Shown piece after piece: positions 31,648-40,706 of a stretch of 40,902 bases of DNA. The notes under the pieces are model-generated. The model saw nothing but the letters and a program-made list of their open reading frames with translations, did no database searches and had not been told where the DNA came from. The DNA lies in contig JAFXAC010000046.1 of NCBI GenBank assembly GCA_017522125.1, positions 1-40,902 of the forward strand, read 5' to 3'. A program made the translations under genes and the position numbers. Position 1 is the stretch's first letter, and the number at the start of each line of letters is the position of its first letter. This stretch comes from Clostridia bacterium. Its GTDB lineage: Bacteria > Bacillota > Clostridia > Oscillospirales > CAG-272.

Positions 31648-32553
31648 TTGGGCTTTTTTGATAAACTTAAAGCAGGACTTGGAAAGACCAAAAACGCGCT
31701 CTTCGGTCAGATAGACAACGTGCTTCGCAGCTTTGTTAGGATCGACGAGGAGGCGCTTGAGGAGCTTGAGGAGATCCTGATATGCGCCGACGTCGGCGTA
31801 AATGCCGCCGAGGAGATCATCGACGAGCTTCGAGAGAGGATAAAGGACGATAGGATAAAAACGCGCGAGGACACCGTCGCCGCTCTGCGTGAGATCATCA
31901 CGGAGATGATAGGCGAGGGCGAGCCGCTATCGCTCAACACCACTCCGTCCGTCCTTCTCGTTATAGGTGTAAACGGAGCGGGAAAGACCACTTCCGTCGG
32001 TAAGATATCAAACAGACTTCGCGCCGAGGGCAAAAAGGTGGTAGTAGCCGCCGCGGATACCTTCCGTGCCGCCGCCATCGATCAGCTTGCCGTATGGTGC
32101 GACAGAGCAGGCGTTGAGCTTATACGCCAAAGCGAGGGCTCGGACCCTGCCGCCGTTGTGTACGATGCCGCAAATTACGCGCGTAGCCACAATGCAGACG
32201 TGCTGATAGTTGACACCGCGGGCAGACTTCACAACAAGAAAAACCTTATGAACGAGCTTGCCAAGATCAATCGCGTTATCGACCGCGAGCTTCCCGGCGC
32301 GGCAAGGGAGAACCTTCTCGTGCTTGATGCTACCACGGGACAGAACGCTATCCTTCAGGCAAAGGAATTCAAAAACGCCGCAGAGCTTACGGGACTCGTC
32401 CTTAACAAGCTCGACGGCACGGCAAAGGGCGGCATAGTCCTTTCTATCAGACGCGAGCTTGGACTTCCCGTCAAGTTCATCGGAGTCGGTGAAAAGATAG
32501 ACGATATGCAGGAGTTCGATGCCGAGGAATTCACAAAGGCACTTTTTGAATGA
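31648..32553 (+). CDS. ftsY: FtsY, signal recognition particle receptor
   Basis: 301 aa from a TTG start with GAAAGGATAA upstream. It is the short form without the acidic A-domain. NG domain: G1 [14 protein letters not shown] near residue 107, [13 protein letters not shown] near 188, and [15 protein letters not shown] near 252. Binds the Ffh-4.5S RNA particle at the membrane and, with it, hydrolyses GTP to hand over nascent membrane proteins. 17 nt after smc. Confidence 0.96.
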   Translation: MGFFDKLKAGLGKTKNALFGQIDNVLRSFVRIDEEALEELEEILICADVGVNAAEEIIDELRERIKDDRIKTREDTVAALREIITEMIGEGEPLSLNTTPSVLLVIGVNGAGKTTSVGKISNRLRAEGKKVVVAAADTFRAAAIDQLAVWCDRAGVELIRQSEGSDPAAVVYDAANYARSHNADVLIVDTAGRLHNKKNLMNELAKINRVIDRELPGAARENLLVLDATTGQNAILQAKEFKNAAELTGLVLNKLDGTAKGGIVLSIRRELGLPVKFIGVGEKIDDMQEFDAEEFTKALFE

Positions 32554-32554
32554 T

Positions 32555-33178
32555 ATGAAGATACTTATCGCATCAAAAAACAAGGGCAAGATAGCCGAGC
32601 TTCAAAGGCTTCTTTCCGCGCATATCACGGGTGAGAGCATCGAGCTTGTGTCACTTGACGACGTCGGCTTCGTTGGAGATATCGAGGAGAACGGAAGCAC
32701 GTTTGCCGAAAACGCTATGATAAAGGCAAATGCCGCCGCGGCATTTTCGGGGCTTATTTCCGTCGCTGACGATTCAGGTCTTGAGGTCAATGCGCTCGGT
32801 GGCGAGCCTGGGATATACTCGGCACGCTACGCGGGCGAGGCGCACGACGACAGCGCAAACAACGAAAAGCTGCTTTCGCGCCTTGCGGATAAAAACGACC
32901 GCAGTGCCGCATTCGTTTGCTGTATGGCGTGCGTTTTCCCCAAGGATTTTGCAAAATACGGTGAGGATTTTACCGTTTTCGGCAAATGCGAGGGCGAGAT
33001 AATACGTGAATACCGCGGCGAGGGCGGCTTCGGATACGATCCGCTGTTCCTCGTCAGTGCGCTTGGCAAGACCTTTGCCGAGATGAGTGCGGACGAGAAA
33101 AACGCAGTAAGCCACCGCGGAAAAGCCGTTGAGCTTTTAGGGCTTGAGCTTTGCGCCCGAATAAAAAATAAAATTTAA
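32555..33178 (+). CDS. rdgB: XTP/dITP diphosphatase (RdgB/HAM1)
   Basis: 207 aa from the ATG at 32555, one base after the ftsY stop. There is no clear ribosome binding site, suggesting coupling to ftsY. Start [17 protein letters not shown], then [33 protein letters not shown] and GGFGYDPLF, all HAM1 signatures. Hydrolyses non-canonical purine nucleoside triphosphates such as ITP and XTP to monophosphates, keeping them out of DNA and RNA. Confidence 0.95.
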   Translation: MKILIASKNKGKIAELQRLLSAHITGESIELVSLDDVGFVGDIEENGSTFAENAMIKANAAAAFSGLISVADDSGLEVNALGGEPGIYSARYAGEAHDDSANNEKLLSRLADKNDRSAAFVCCMACVFPKDFAKYGEDFTVFGKCEGEIIREYRGEGGFGYDPLFLVSALGKTFAEMSADEKNAVSHRGKAVELLGLELCARIKNKI

Positions 33179-33187
33179 GGAAAAACA

Positions 33188-33478
33188 ATGAGTCTTACTT
33201 CAAAGGAGCGAGCATATCTTCGCTCGCTTGCCGTGAACGAGCCTACTATTATGCAGGTCGGTAAGGACGGCATAACCGAAAATCTTGTAAAAACCGTGTC
33301 GGACGCACTTGAGGCAAGGGAGCTTATCAAACTTTCCGTGCTTGAAAACAGCGAGGAATCTCCTCGAAGCGCCGCAGAGGCACTTGCCGATGCAACGGGC
33401 GCTGACGTAGTCTGCACGATAGGACGTAAAATGGTCCTTTACCGTGAGTCCGAAACTCACAAAAAAATAGAATTATGA
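33188..33478 (+). CDS. yhbY: YhbY-like RNA-binding protein (CRM domain)
   Basis: 96 aa, a single CRM domain. MSLTSKERAYLRSLA, the conserved GKDGIT, LEARELIKLSVLEN and IGRKMVLYR are typical, the IGxxxxLYR end being diagnostic. Members associate with pre-50S ribosomal particles. AAGGAAAAAC precedes the ATG. The stop overlaps the nadD ATG by 4 nt. Confidence 0.93.
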   Translation: MSLTSKERAYLRSLAVNEPTIMQVGKDGITENLVKTVSDALEARELIKLSVLENSEESPRSAAEALADATGADVVCTIGRKMVLYRESETHKKIEL

Positions 33479-34095
33479 TAAACGGCATTCGTCGCATAGG
33501 AATATACGGCGGCACGTTTTCACCACCTCACAAAGGACACGTGGAGGCGGCGCGCGCTTTTATGAAGCAGATGCGCCTTGACTATCTCTACGTTATCCCC
33601 ACCGCAATTCCGCCACACAAGCAGCTTGATAACACGGTCGACGCGCGCCACCGCCTGCGTATGTGCGAGCTTGCATTTGCGGACGTCGAGGGCGTTATAG
33701 TCAGCGACACGGAGATAAGGCGCGGCGGCGTAAGCTACACCGTCGATACCTTGCGCGAGCTTAGCGCACCCGACGCACGTCTGTTTTTGCTCTGCGGAAC
33801 GGATATGCTCCTGACGCTTGACAAATGGCGTGAGGCAGAGGAGATATTCCGCCTTTGCTACCCAATATACGTCAGACGCGAGAACGATCCGATAGTCAGC
33901 GCGCGTATCCTTTCAAAAATATCGGAATATACCGAAAGGTATAATGCCGTAGTTCGCCGCGTGCTAGTAGAGCCTATCGAGATATCCTCTACGGAGATCA
34001 GACGCAGACTTGCGTCAGGTGAGCGAGTGGACGGATTTTTGCCGAGCGCGGTGGAGGATTATATCCGCCGTAACCGACTTTACGGAGCAGAATAA
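33475..34095 (+). CDS. nadD: Nicotinate-nucleotide adenylyltransferase
   Basis: 206 aa. Nucleotidyltransferase motif GGTFSPPHKGHVEAARAF (HxGH as HKGH) at about residues 11-28, YVIPTAIPPHKQ, and the C-terminal ISSTEIRRRLASGE. Converts nicotinate mononucleotide and ATP to deamido-NAD in NAD synthesis. ATGA overlap with yhbY; the yqeK-rsfS genes follow in the usual Firmicutes order. Confidence 0.96.
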   Translation: MINGIRRIGIYGGTFSPPHKGHVEAARAFMKQMRLDYLYVIPTAIPPHKQLDNTVDARHRLRMCELAFADVEGVIVSDTEIRRGGVSYTVDTLRELSAPDARLFLLCGTDMLLTLDKWREAEEIFRLCYPIYVRRENDPIVSARILSKISEYTERYNAVVRRVLVEPIEISSTEIRRRLASGERVDGFLPSAVEDYIRRNRLYGAE

Positions 34096-34096
34096 G

Positions 34097-34735
34097 ATGT
34101 TTAACCCCACAGACGAAAGATTGGACGAGCTGCGAGAGCAGATAAGACAAAGCCTTACTCCCAAGCGTGCAGGGCACATCCTTGCCGTTGAGGATATGGC
34201 GGTGCGTCTTGGCAAGCTTTATGCGGACGACGACGAGAGTGAGCGCGTGCTTCGCGCCGCCGCACTCTTGCACGACGTAACGAAGGAGAAAAAGGGCGAG
34301 GAGCAGCTTGCTCTTTGCCGAGAACACGGCATTACGCTTACTGCCGAGGAGCTGTGCGCCCCCAAAACGCATCACGCCCGCACGGCGACGGAAAAGATAC
34401 GCGCAGATTACCCCGACCTTGCGGACGGCAGAGTATTGTCTGCGGTGCGCTACCACACCACGGGAAGGGCGGATATGAGCATATATGAAAAGCTCATTTT
34501 CCTTGCCGACTATATCGACGACAGCCGCACGTTCCCCGATTGCGTAAGGCTTCGCTCACTTTTTTGGGACGCAGAGCCTGAAAAAATGACGCAAGAGGAG
34601 CGAAATACACATCTTGACACCGTGCTGATAATTGCCTTTGATATGACGATATCGGGTTTAGTTGAGGACGGCGCGGTCATTCACCCTGACACCATTGCGG
34701 CGAGAAATTATCTCGTCAGCCATAAAAATATATGA
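34097..34735 (+). CDS. yqeK: YqeK, HD-domain nucleotide phosphohydrolase
   Basis: 212 aa from the ATG at 34097, one base after the nadD stop, with GGAG about 9 nt upstream. HD motif in AALLHDVTKEKKGEEQ at about 55-70; other metal ligands are suggested by KTHHARTA and VRYHTTGRADM. Members of this family symmetrically cleave diadenosine tetraphosphate (Ap4A). Conserved neighbour of nadD and rsfS. Confidence 0.92.
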   Translation: MFNPTDERLDELREQIRQSLTPKRAGHILAVEDMAVRLGKLYADDDESERVLRAAALLHDVTKEKKGEEQLALCREHGITLTAEELCAPKTHHARTATEKIRADYPDLADGRVLSAVRYHTTGRADMSIYEKLIFLADYIDDSRTFPDCVRLRSLFWDAEPEKMTQEERNTHLDTVLIIAFDMTISGLVEDGAVIHPDTIAARNYLVSHKNI

Positions 34736-34757
34736 AAAACTCATCGGAGGAAAAATA

Positions 34758-35174
34758 ATGGATAACGAAACTGTAAAGGTCCCCGAGATCAAGCTCGACG
34801 AAGCGGGAAGACCTATGTCGGACTCTCTCGCAGAGGAGATCTACCATATTCTTGACGCCAAGAACGCCGAGAACGCATCGGTCATAAAGGTGGCTGAAAA
34901 GACCGACCTTACCGACTATTTCGTTCTTGCAACGGCAAAGTCCACTACCCACGTTCGCGCACTTGAGGACGAGGTCGAATACCGCATAGGACTTGCGGGC
35001 ATCAAGCCCGACCGCGCCGAGGGCAGGGGTGCGGGCAATTCGTGGATGGTAATTGATTACGGAAATGTCATCGTTCATATCTTCAACCGCGAGGCACGCG
35101 AGTTTTATAATATCGACAAGCTCTATTCCGATGCGGAAAAGATAGAGATAAAGTCACGCATCAGCGAAGAATAA
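34758..35174 (+). CDS. rsfS: Ribosomal silencing factor RsfS
   Basis: 138 aa from the ATG at 34758, with GGAGG 7 nt upstream. The core LTDYFVLATAKSTTHVRALEDEVE and GRGAGNSWMVIDYGNVIVHIF is the RsfS/Iojap signature. A 25-residue N-terminal extension precedes the domain. It binds L14 on the 50S subunit and blocks subunit joining under starvation. Between yqeK and leuS. Confidence 0.95.
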   Translation: MDNETVKVPEIKLDEAGRPMSDSLAEEIYHILDAKNAENASVIKVAEKTDLTDYFVLATAKSTTHVRALEDEVEYRIGLAGIKPDRAEGRGAGNSWMVIDYGNVIVHIFNREAREFYNIDKLYSDAEKIEIKSRISEE

Positions 35175-35193
35175 ATCACTTGGGAGAAAAGCT

Positions 35194-37608
35194 ATGAAGT
35201 ACAATTTCAGCGAGATAGAAAAGAAATGGCAGGACAGATGGGATGCCGAGGGCGCATTCCGAGCCGCAGATCCCGGCGAGGCCGGCTCTGAAAAGAAGAA
35301 GTTCTACGCACTCGTCGAGTTCCCGTACCCCAGCGGAGCAGGAATGCACGTAGGACATATCAAGGCATATTCGGGCCTTGAGGTCGTTTCGCGTAAGCGC
35401 CGTATGGAGGGCTACAACGTAATGTTCCCCATGGGCTTTGACGCCTTTGGTCTGCCTACCGAGAACTACGCTATAAAGACGGGTATGCACCCCCGTGCCG
35501 TTACCGATAAGAACATCGAAAAGTTCACCTCTCAGCTTCGCCGCGTAGGCTTTGCTTTTGATTGGAACAGAGTCGTCGATACCACCGAGGAGGACTATTA
35601 CAAGTGGACTCAGTGGATATTCCTTAAGATGTTCGAGGCAGGACTTGCCTTCCGCGACACCGCGCTCGTAAACTATTGCCCCTCTTGTAAGGTCGTTCTT
35701 TCCAACGAGGACTCGCAGGGCGGCAAGTGTGATATCTGTCACAGCGACATTATTCAGAAGTCCAAGGACGTATGGTATCTGCGAATCACCGAATACGCCG
35801 ACAAGCTCCTTTTCGGGCTTGACGGAGTTGACTATCTGCCAAATATCAAGCAGCAGCAGGTCAACTGGATAGGACGCTCCGAGGGCGCGTTTGTAAACTT
35901 TACCCTCACGGGTAAGGAGGATAAGCTCCGCATCTACACCACCCGTCCCGACACCCTTTTCGGAGTTACCTTTATGGTAATGGCTCCCGAGCATCCCCTT
36001 ATCGATAAGTACGCCGACAGCATAAACAATATGGCTGATATAGAGGCTTACCGCACCGAGTGCGCAAAGAAGACCGAGTTTGAGCGCACTCAGCTCGTCA
36101 AGGAAAAGACGGGCGTGCGCATCGACGGTCTTACCGCAATAAACCCCATAAACGGCAAGGAGATACCGATCTACATTGCCGACTACGTTATGATGGGCTA
36201 CGGTACGGGTGCTATTATGGCAGTTCCCGCACACGATACGCGTGACTTTGAGTTCGCTCGCAAGTTCGGCATCGACGTCATCGAGGTCATCAAGGGCGGC
36301 GATATCGAAAAGGAAGCGTACACGGGCGACGGCGAGGTCGTAAATTCGGGCTTCCTTAACGGATATAATAATAAGAAGGATTCCATCCGTCGCGCGATCG
36401 AGGAGCTCCAAAAGCTCGGAACGGGCGAGGGCGGCGTTCAGTATAAGATGAAGGATTGGGCGTTCAACCGCCAGAGATATTGGGGCGAGCCTATCCCGAT
36501 CGTACATTGTCCTCATTGCGGAATGGTTCCCGTTCCCTACGAGGAGCTTCCGCTTCGTCTGCCCAATATGACGGAGTTTGCCCCCGGTCAGGGCGGCGAA
36601 TCTCCCCTTGCACGCATCGAGGAATACGTCAACTGCACGTGTCCCAAGTGCGGCAAGCCCGCCAAGCGCGAGACCGATACCATGCCCCAGTGGGCAGGCT
36701 CATCGTGGTACTTCCTGCGCTACATCGACCCGAAGAACAACGACGCGCTTGCCGACAGAGCAAAGCTCGATTATTGGCTTCCCGTCGATTGGTACAACGG
36801 AGGTATGGAGCACGTTACGCGCCATATGATCTACTCCCGCTTCTGGCATAAGTTCCTTTACGATATCGGGGCAGTTCCCACCGCCGAGCCCTATGCAAAG
36901 AGAACGGCACAGGGACTCATCCTCGGTCCTGACGGCGATAAGATGAGTAAATCCAAGGGCAACGTAGTTGACCCCAACGACGTTGTAAACGAGTTCGGTG
37001 CTGACGTTCTCCGTACTTATATCCTCTTTATGGGCGACTACGGCTCTGCCGCACCTTGGTCCGAAAGCAGCGTTAAGGGCTGTAAGAGATTCCTTGACAG
37101 AGTTGCCGACCTTTACGATATCGCGAAGGGAAGCGGCGCAACCGCAGAGCTTGAAAGTGCCTTCCACAAGACCATCAAGAAGGTCAGCGAGGACTATGAG
37201 GCAATGAAGTTCAATACCGCTATCGCGGCTCTTATGGGACTCATCAACGATATATTCGACCACGGCTCTCTTACACGCGACGAGCTTAGCGTATTTATCA
37301 AGCTCCTTTGCCCCGTTGCTCCCCACCTTTGCGAGGAGATCAACGAAAAGCTTGGCAACAAGAAGCTCCTTTCTCTCTCCGAGTGGCCCACCTACGACGA
37401 GGCAAAGACCATCGACTCTACCGTTGAGATAGCGGTTCAGGTCAACGGTAAGCTTCGCGGAACCATTATGCTTCCCGTGGATTGCCCGAAGGACGACGCT
37501 ATCGCCGCCGCTATGGCTGACGAGCGCGTTGCCGCCGCTATTGAGGGAAAGACTGTTATAAAGCAGATCGCCGTTCCCAACAAGATCGTCAATATCGTAG
37601 TTAAGTGA
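35194..37608 (+). CDS. leuS: Leucyl-tRNA synthetase
   Basis: 804 aa, typical bacterial length. Class I signature HVGHIKAY (HIGH-like) near residue 50, editing (CP1) domain with YTTRPDTLFGVTFMVMAPEH, second signature KMSKSKGN near 587 and a C-terminal anticodon-binding part ending VQVNGKLRG and IKQIAVPNKIVNIVV. A treble-clef/zinc-like CPSC...CDIC cluster is seen near 165-185. Charges tRNA-Leu. The last gene of the long plus-strand run, followed by a hairpin. Confidence 0.98.
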   Translation: MKYNFSEIEKKWQDRWDAEGAFRAADPGEAGSEKKKFYALVEFPYPSGAGMHVGHIKAYSGLEVVSRKRRMEGYNVMFPMGFDAFGLPTENYAIKTGMHPRAVTDKNIEKFTSQLRRVGFAFDWNRVVDTTEEDYYKWTQWIFLKMFEAGLAFRDTALVNYCPSCKVVLSNEDSQGGKCDICHSDIIQKSKDVWYLRITEYADKLLFGLDGVDYLPNIKQQQVNWIGRSEGAFVNFTLTGKEDKLRIYTTRPDTLFGVTFMVMAPEHPLIDKYADSINNMADIEAYRTECAKKTEFERTQLVKEKTGVRIDGLTAINPINGKEIPIYIADYVMMGYGTGAIMAVPAHDTRDFEFARKFGIDVIEVIKGGDIEKEAYTGDGEVVNSGFLNGYNNKKDSIRRAIEELQKLGTGEGGVQYKMKDWAFNRQRYWGEPIPIVHCPHCGMVPVPYEELPLRLPNMTEFAPGQGGESPLARIEEYVNCTCPKCGKPAKRETDTMPQWAGSSWYFLRYIDPKNNDALADRAKLDYWLPVDWYNGGMEHVTRHMIYSRFWHKFLYDIGAVPTAEPYAKRTAQGLILGPDGDKMSKSKGNVVDPNDVVNEFGADVLRTYILFMGDYGSAAPWSESSVKGCKRFLDRVADLYDIAKGSGATAELESAFHKTIKKVSEDYEAMKFNTAIAALMGLINDIFDHGSLTRDELSVFIKLLCPVAPHLCEEINEKLGNKKLLSLSEWPTYDEAKTIDSTVEIAVQVNGKLRGTIMLPVDCPKDDAIAAAMADERVAAAIEGKTVIKQIAVPNKIVNIVVK

Positions 37609-37615
37609 TAATACT

Positions 37616-37651
37616 TTACGAAACCGAGCAAGGACTTGCTCGGTTTCGTAA
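37616..37651 (+). terminator. Hairpin after leuS
   Basis: Long perfect stem TACGAAACCGAGCAAG/CTTGCTCGGTTTCGTA (37617-37632 with 37635-37650). It is followed by A residues on the plus strand, so terminator function rests on the stem alone. Confidence 0.65.
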
Positions 37652-37678
37652 AAAAATACAAAAAAATCATATTTTCTA

Positions 37679-37707
37679 TTGACAATGGAAAACTAATGAT
37701 GTATAAT
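37679..37707 (+). promoter_or_regulatory. Strong sigma-A promoter of rpsU
   Basis: Perfect TTGACA (37679-37684), 17 bp spacer, perfect TATAAT (37702-37707). An untranslated stretch of about 35 nt precedes the rpsU ATG, with GAGGGAGGG as ribosome binding site. Confidence 0.92.
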
Positions 37708-37747
37708 ACTTATGTTAATTTTTTAGTGGCGAGGGGAGGGAAAAAGA

Positions 37748-37924
37748 ATGGCAGAAGTAAAAGTCAGAGAAGGCGAGTCGCTTGACAGCGCTCTTCGTCG
37801 TTTCAAAAGACAGTGCGCTCGCTCAGGCGTCCTCGCCGAGCTCCGTAAGAGAGAGCATTACGAGAAGCCCAGCGTAAAGCGCAAGAAGAAATCCGAAGCC
37901 GCAAGAAAGCGCAAGTATAAATAA
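37748..37924 (+). CDS. rpsU: Ribosomal protein S21
   Basis: 58 aa, very basic. [21 protein letters not shown] followed by [17 protein letters not shown] and a Lys/Arg-rich tail is the S21 signature. Part of the 30S subunit near the Shine-Dalgarno helix. Own strong promoter, followed by a terminator. Confidence 0.97.
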   Translation: MAEVKVREGESLDSALRRFKRQCARSGVLAELRKREHYEKPSVKRKKKSEAARKRKYK

Positions 37925-37936
37925 TTACTTGTATAT

Positions 37937-37962
37937 AAAAAGGGCTCTATGAGCCCTTTTTG
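37937..37962 (+). terminator. Terminator after rpsU
   Basis: AAAAAGGGCTC/GAGCCCTTTTT (37937-37947 with 37951-37961), loop TAT, ending in a U-run. There is no room for another promoter before nagB at 37991, so read-through probably feeds it. Confidence 0.88.
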
Positions 37963-37990
37963 TGTTATATGTAAAAGAAAGGATAGCGAA

Positions 37991-38725
37991 ATGAGCATAA
38001 AAGGCAGGATCATTGTATGCCGTGACTACGATGATATGTCACGCCGCGCCGCCGAGTTTTTTGCTGAATATATAAGGAGCAATTCAAGGGCAGTTTTGGG
38101 GCTCGCTACGGGCTCAACACCCGTCGGAACGTATAAATACCTTGTTGAAGAATACCGCGCGGGTAAGCTTGATTTTTCGGGAATTACCACCTTCAATCTT
38201 GACGAGTACTATCCTATGGCTCCCGACCATACTCAAAGTTATCGCTATTTTATGGATACCAACCTTTTCGATCACGTTAATATTAACAAGGCAAACACAA
38301 ACGTGCCTGACGGGCTTTGCGCCGATCCCAAGGCTTACTGCGAGGAATACGACCGCCGCATAGCCGCCGCGGGAGGCATTGACGTACAGCTTCTCGGAGT
38401 CGGAAAGAACGGTCATATCGGCTTTAACGAGCCTGCACCTTACCTTGTCGGCGGAACGCATCTTGCCGAGCTTAAGGATGATACGATTGCCGCAAACTCA
38501 CGCTTTTTCGATAACGTTGCCGACGTTCCGCGCAAGGCTATCACAATGGGTATCGACGCTATTATGAATGCAAAAAACGTCGTGCTTTTGGCATCGGGTA
38601 AGGGCAAGCACGAGGCTATAGCCGCGCTCCTTGGAGGCGTATATACCACCGAGATCCCCGTAACTCTGCTTCGCGGACATCGCGGACTCACGGTCTTCTG
38701 TGACGAGAACGCATATAACGGTTGA
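37991..38725 (+). CDS. nagB: Glucosamine-6-phosphate deaminase
   Basis: 244 aa from the ATG at 37991, with AAAGGA upstream. GLATGSTPVGTYKYLVE is the phosphate-binding loop, TFNLDEYYPM holds the catalytic Asp and GVGKNGHIGFNEPA the catalytic His. Converts glucosamine-6-phosphate to fructose-6-phosphate and ammonia in amino-sugar use. The residues of the Escherichia coli allosteric site are not obvious, as in other Gram-positive NagB. Lies between rpsU and a UPF0340 gene. Confidence 0.95.
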   Translation: MSIKGRIIVCRDYDDMSRRAAEFFAEYIRSNSRAVLGLATGSTPVGTYKYLVEEYRAGKLDFSGITTFNLDEYYPMAPDHTQSYRYFMDTNLFDHVNINKANTNVPDGLCADPKAYCEEYDRRIAAAGGIDVQLLGVGKNGHIGFNEPAPYLVGGTHLAELKDDTIAANSRFFDNVADVPRKAITMGIDAIMNAKNVVLLASGKGKHEAIAALLGGVYTTEIPVTLLRGHRGLTVFCDENAYNG

Positions 38726-38746
38726 TTATTGAAACGGAAAAGAAAA

Positions 38747-39298
38747 ATGAAAGAATTTTATGAAAACGTAAAAAAAGACGCTGAAAAGCTCCTCATTGAG
38801 CTTCTTGATACCGCGGGACTTCGTGCTGGAGATATTCTCGTTGTCGGCTGCTCCACCTCGGAGGTCGCTGGCGGTACTATAGGCAAAAATTCCTCTGCCG
38901 ACGCGGCGGACGCGATATTTGACGCCTTTACCCCCATTCTTCGTAAGAAGGGGATATTCCTTGCGGCTCAGTGCTGTGAGCATCTTAATCGCGCACTGAT
39001 CGTTGAGCGCGAGTGCGCCGAAAAATACGGACTTTGCGAGGTCTGCGTCCTTCCTCAGCCACACGCGGGCGGCTCTTGGGCTACGCGTGTATGGGCGGGA
39101 CTTGACGCGCCCTGCGCCGTTGAGTGCATCAGCGCACACGCGGGCATTGATATAGGTCTTACCCTTATCGGTATGCACCTTAAGGCAGTTGCCGTTCCCG
39201 TCCGCACAAGCGTAACGAGGCTTGGCGAGGCAACGGTCGTTACCGCGCGCACCCGACCGAAGCTTATCGGCGGCGAGCGAGCAAAATATCCTATGTAA
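38747..39298 (+). CDS. ywlG: UPF0340 (YwlG) family protein
   Basis: 183 aa from the ATG at 38747; an upstream TTG at 38729 lacks a ribosome binding site. Characteristic segments VVGCSTSEVAGGTIGK, LAAQCCEHLNRALIVE, PQPHAGGSWAT and SAHAGIDIGLTLIGMHLK match the TIGR01440/UPF0340 family. Function is unknown. 21 nt after nagB, so probably co-transcribed, and followed by a strong terminator. Confidence 0.92.
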   Translation: MKEFYENVKKDAEKLLIELLDTAGLRAGDILVVGCSTSEVAGGTIGKNSSADAADAIFDAFTPILRKKGIFLAAQCCEHLNRALIVERECAEKYGLCEVCVLPQPHAGGSWATRVWAGLDAPCAVECISAHAGIDIGLTLIGMHLKAVAVPVRTSVTRLGEATVVTARTRPKLIGGERAKYPM

Positions 39299-39340
39299 AA
39301 AAATCCGCGCAAAGAAGCAGCTTTGCGCGGATTTTTTCTT
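39298..39340 (+). terminator. Terminator after the UPF0340 gene
   Basis: A perfect 17-bp stem AAAAAATCCGCGCAAAG/CTTTGCGCGGATTTTTT (39298-39314 with 39321-39337), loop AAGCAG, ending in TTTTTTCTT. Confidence 0.92.
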
Positions 39341-39369
39341 TCGGGGCGACAAAAAGTTGCACATTTCGA

Positions 39370-39399
39370 TTGACACAGCGGCAAAAGATGTGGTATAAT
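39370..39399 (+). promoter_or_regulatory. Sigma-A promoter of the MinD-like gene
   Basis: Perfect TTGACA (39370-39375), 18 bp spacer, perfect TATAAT (39394-39399) preceded by TGG. GGGGAGGT ribosome binding site at 39418-39425. Confidence 0.9.
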
Positions 39400-39433
39400 A
39401 GGATTAATAATATTATCGGGGAGGTATTTGCCA

Positions 39434-40258
39434 ATGCATTACGGTGTGTCTGCCGCACACGGCGGAAAAACACAAAGCTATTGTCTTGTGACCTCCTGCA
39501 AGGGCGGAGTTGGCAAGTCTACCGCTACTGCAAATCTCGCAATGTCGCTTGCGACGCTTGGCAAGAGAGTGCTTGTGGTGGATTGTGACTTTTCAAACCG
39601 AAGCCTTGACTTGATCTTCGGATGCGAGGATAAGGTGCTTTTTGACGTTTGCGATCTCGTTATGGGGAGGGCAACTCCCGCGCAGGCTATCCTTATCGAT
39701 CCCCGAAACGCCGCACTCGGATTTATTCCCGCGCCGCTTATCAAAAGGGACAGCTTCACTCCCGAGGAGTTTTCGGATGCCGTAATAAAGGCGGCGGAGC
39801 ATTTTTGTGCCGATATCGTTATGATAGATACCCCAGGAACGTCGGACGATACGCTTACTCTCGTTGCTAACGTTGCAAACTGTGCGCTCATCGTGGCTTC
39901 ACATCAACCGACATCGGTAAGAGGTGCGGAAAAAACGGGCTACGTTTTGGAGGAGCTTGGCGTTAAGCAGCAGTTTTTGCTCATCAACCGCTATGACAGC
40001 GATGAGGTGCTTGCAGGCAACCGCCCCGGGCTTAACGAGCTTATAGACAAAACGCACATACCCCTTATCGGTGTGATCCCCGAAAGCCGCCGCCTTGAGC
40101 TTGCGCAGGAAAAGGGAAGGCTTGCAAGCGAGCTTCGCAGAGATAAGGAGGGCGCACGCGCCGCGTTTGACGAAACCGCGCGCCGCTTGTGTAACGAGCG
40201 TGTGCCGCTGATGTCGTATGTTTCAGAGAAAAAACGAAGGAAATTGCTTTATACATGA
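39434..40258 (+). CDS. MinD/ParA-like ATPase without min partners
   Basis: 274 aa from the ATG at 39434, 8 nt after GGGGAGGT; the TTG at 39428 is too close to that site. Deviant Walker A SCKGGVGKSTATANLAMSL at about residues 20-38, switch I-like VDCDFSNRSLDLIFG, Walker B-like DIVMIDTPG. The fold and the NRSLDL stretch are closest to MinD. The C-terminus ends KKRRKLLYT, which is basic but a poor match to the amphipathic MinD membrane helix. No minC or minE is visible. An MGS-domain gene follows, echoing the min-rodA-mgsA order of some clostridia, so this may be a remnant min locus with a changed role. Confidence 0.85.
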   Translation: MHYGVSAAHGGKTQSYCLVTSCKGGVGKSTATANLAMSLATLGKRVLVVDCDFSNRSLDLIFGCEDKVLFDVCDLVMGRATPAQAILIDPRNAALGFIPAPLIKRDSFTPEEFSDAVIKAAEHFCADIVMIDTPGTSDDTLTLVANVANCALIVASHQPTSVRGAEKTGYVLEELGVKQQFLLINRYDSDEVLAGNRPGLNELIDKTHIPLIGVIPESRRLELAQEKGRLASELRRDKEGARAAFDETARRLCNERVPLMSYVSEKKRRKLLYT

Positions 40259-40282
40259 CCGACCAAAAAGAAAGGACGTAAA

Positions 40283-40693
40283 ATGGAAATAGCTATTGTA
40301 GCGCACGATACTAAAAAGGAACTTATGGCTGAGCTTTGCATTTCGTACTGCGGAATACTTTGCAAGCACAATATTTGCGCCACGAGCAGCACCGCAAAAT
40401 ACATTGCGGATGCCACGGGACTTGAGATAGAAAGACTTTTGTCGGGCGACCTCGGAGGAGAGGAGCAGCTTGCGCAGAGGATATCTTATAACGAAATAGA
40501 CCTTCTTATCGATTTCAGGGATACCCGTCCCGACTCCGTATTTGATACAAAATCGCATCAGCTTCTTCGCCTTTGCGATATGTATAACGTTCCGTTTGCC
40601 ACTAATCTCGGCTCTGCGGAGGCGCTTATCATCGCGCTTGACCGCGGCGACCTCGATTGGCGTCAGTTCGTCAACCCCAAGCACAACAAATAA
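40283..40693 (+). CDS. Methylglyoxal-synthase-like protein with altered active site
   Basis: 136 aa, clear MGS fold: MEIAIVAHDTKK (His19 equivalent kept), the phosphate-loop region ICATSSTAKYIADATG, LSGDLGGEEQLAQRI, IDLLIDFRDTRP and NVPFATNLGSAEALI. Compared with Escherichia coli MgsA, the catalytic Asp71 is Glu (GGEEQ), His98 is Phe and Asp101 is Lys (SVFDTKS). The protein may therefore not make methylglyoxal efficiently and could be a regulatory or sensing MGS domain. Ribosome binding site AAAGGACG. It follows the MinD-like gene by 24 nt. Confidence 0.85.
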   Translation: MEIAIVAHDTKKELMAELCISYCGILCKHNICATSSTAKYIADATGLEIERLLSGDLGGEEQLAQRISYNEIDLLIDFRDTRPDSVFDTKSHQLLRLCDMYNVPFATNLGSAEALIIALDRGDLDWRQFVNPKHNK

Positions 40694-40706
40694 TTTTCAA
40701 AACGCC

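Noticed and set aside
35176-36516. 446-codon open frame on the minus strand opposite leuS
   Set aside because: leuS is certain on the other strand; the frame is a shadow of biased codon use and shows no domain or ribosome binding site.
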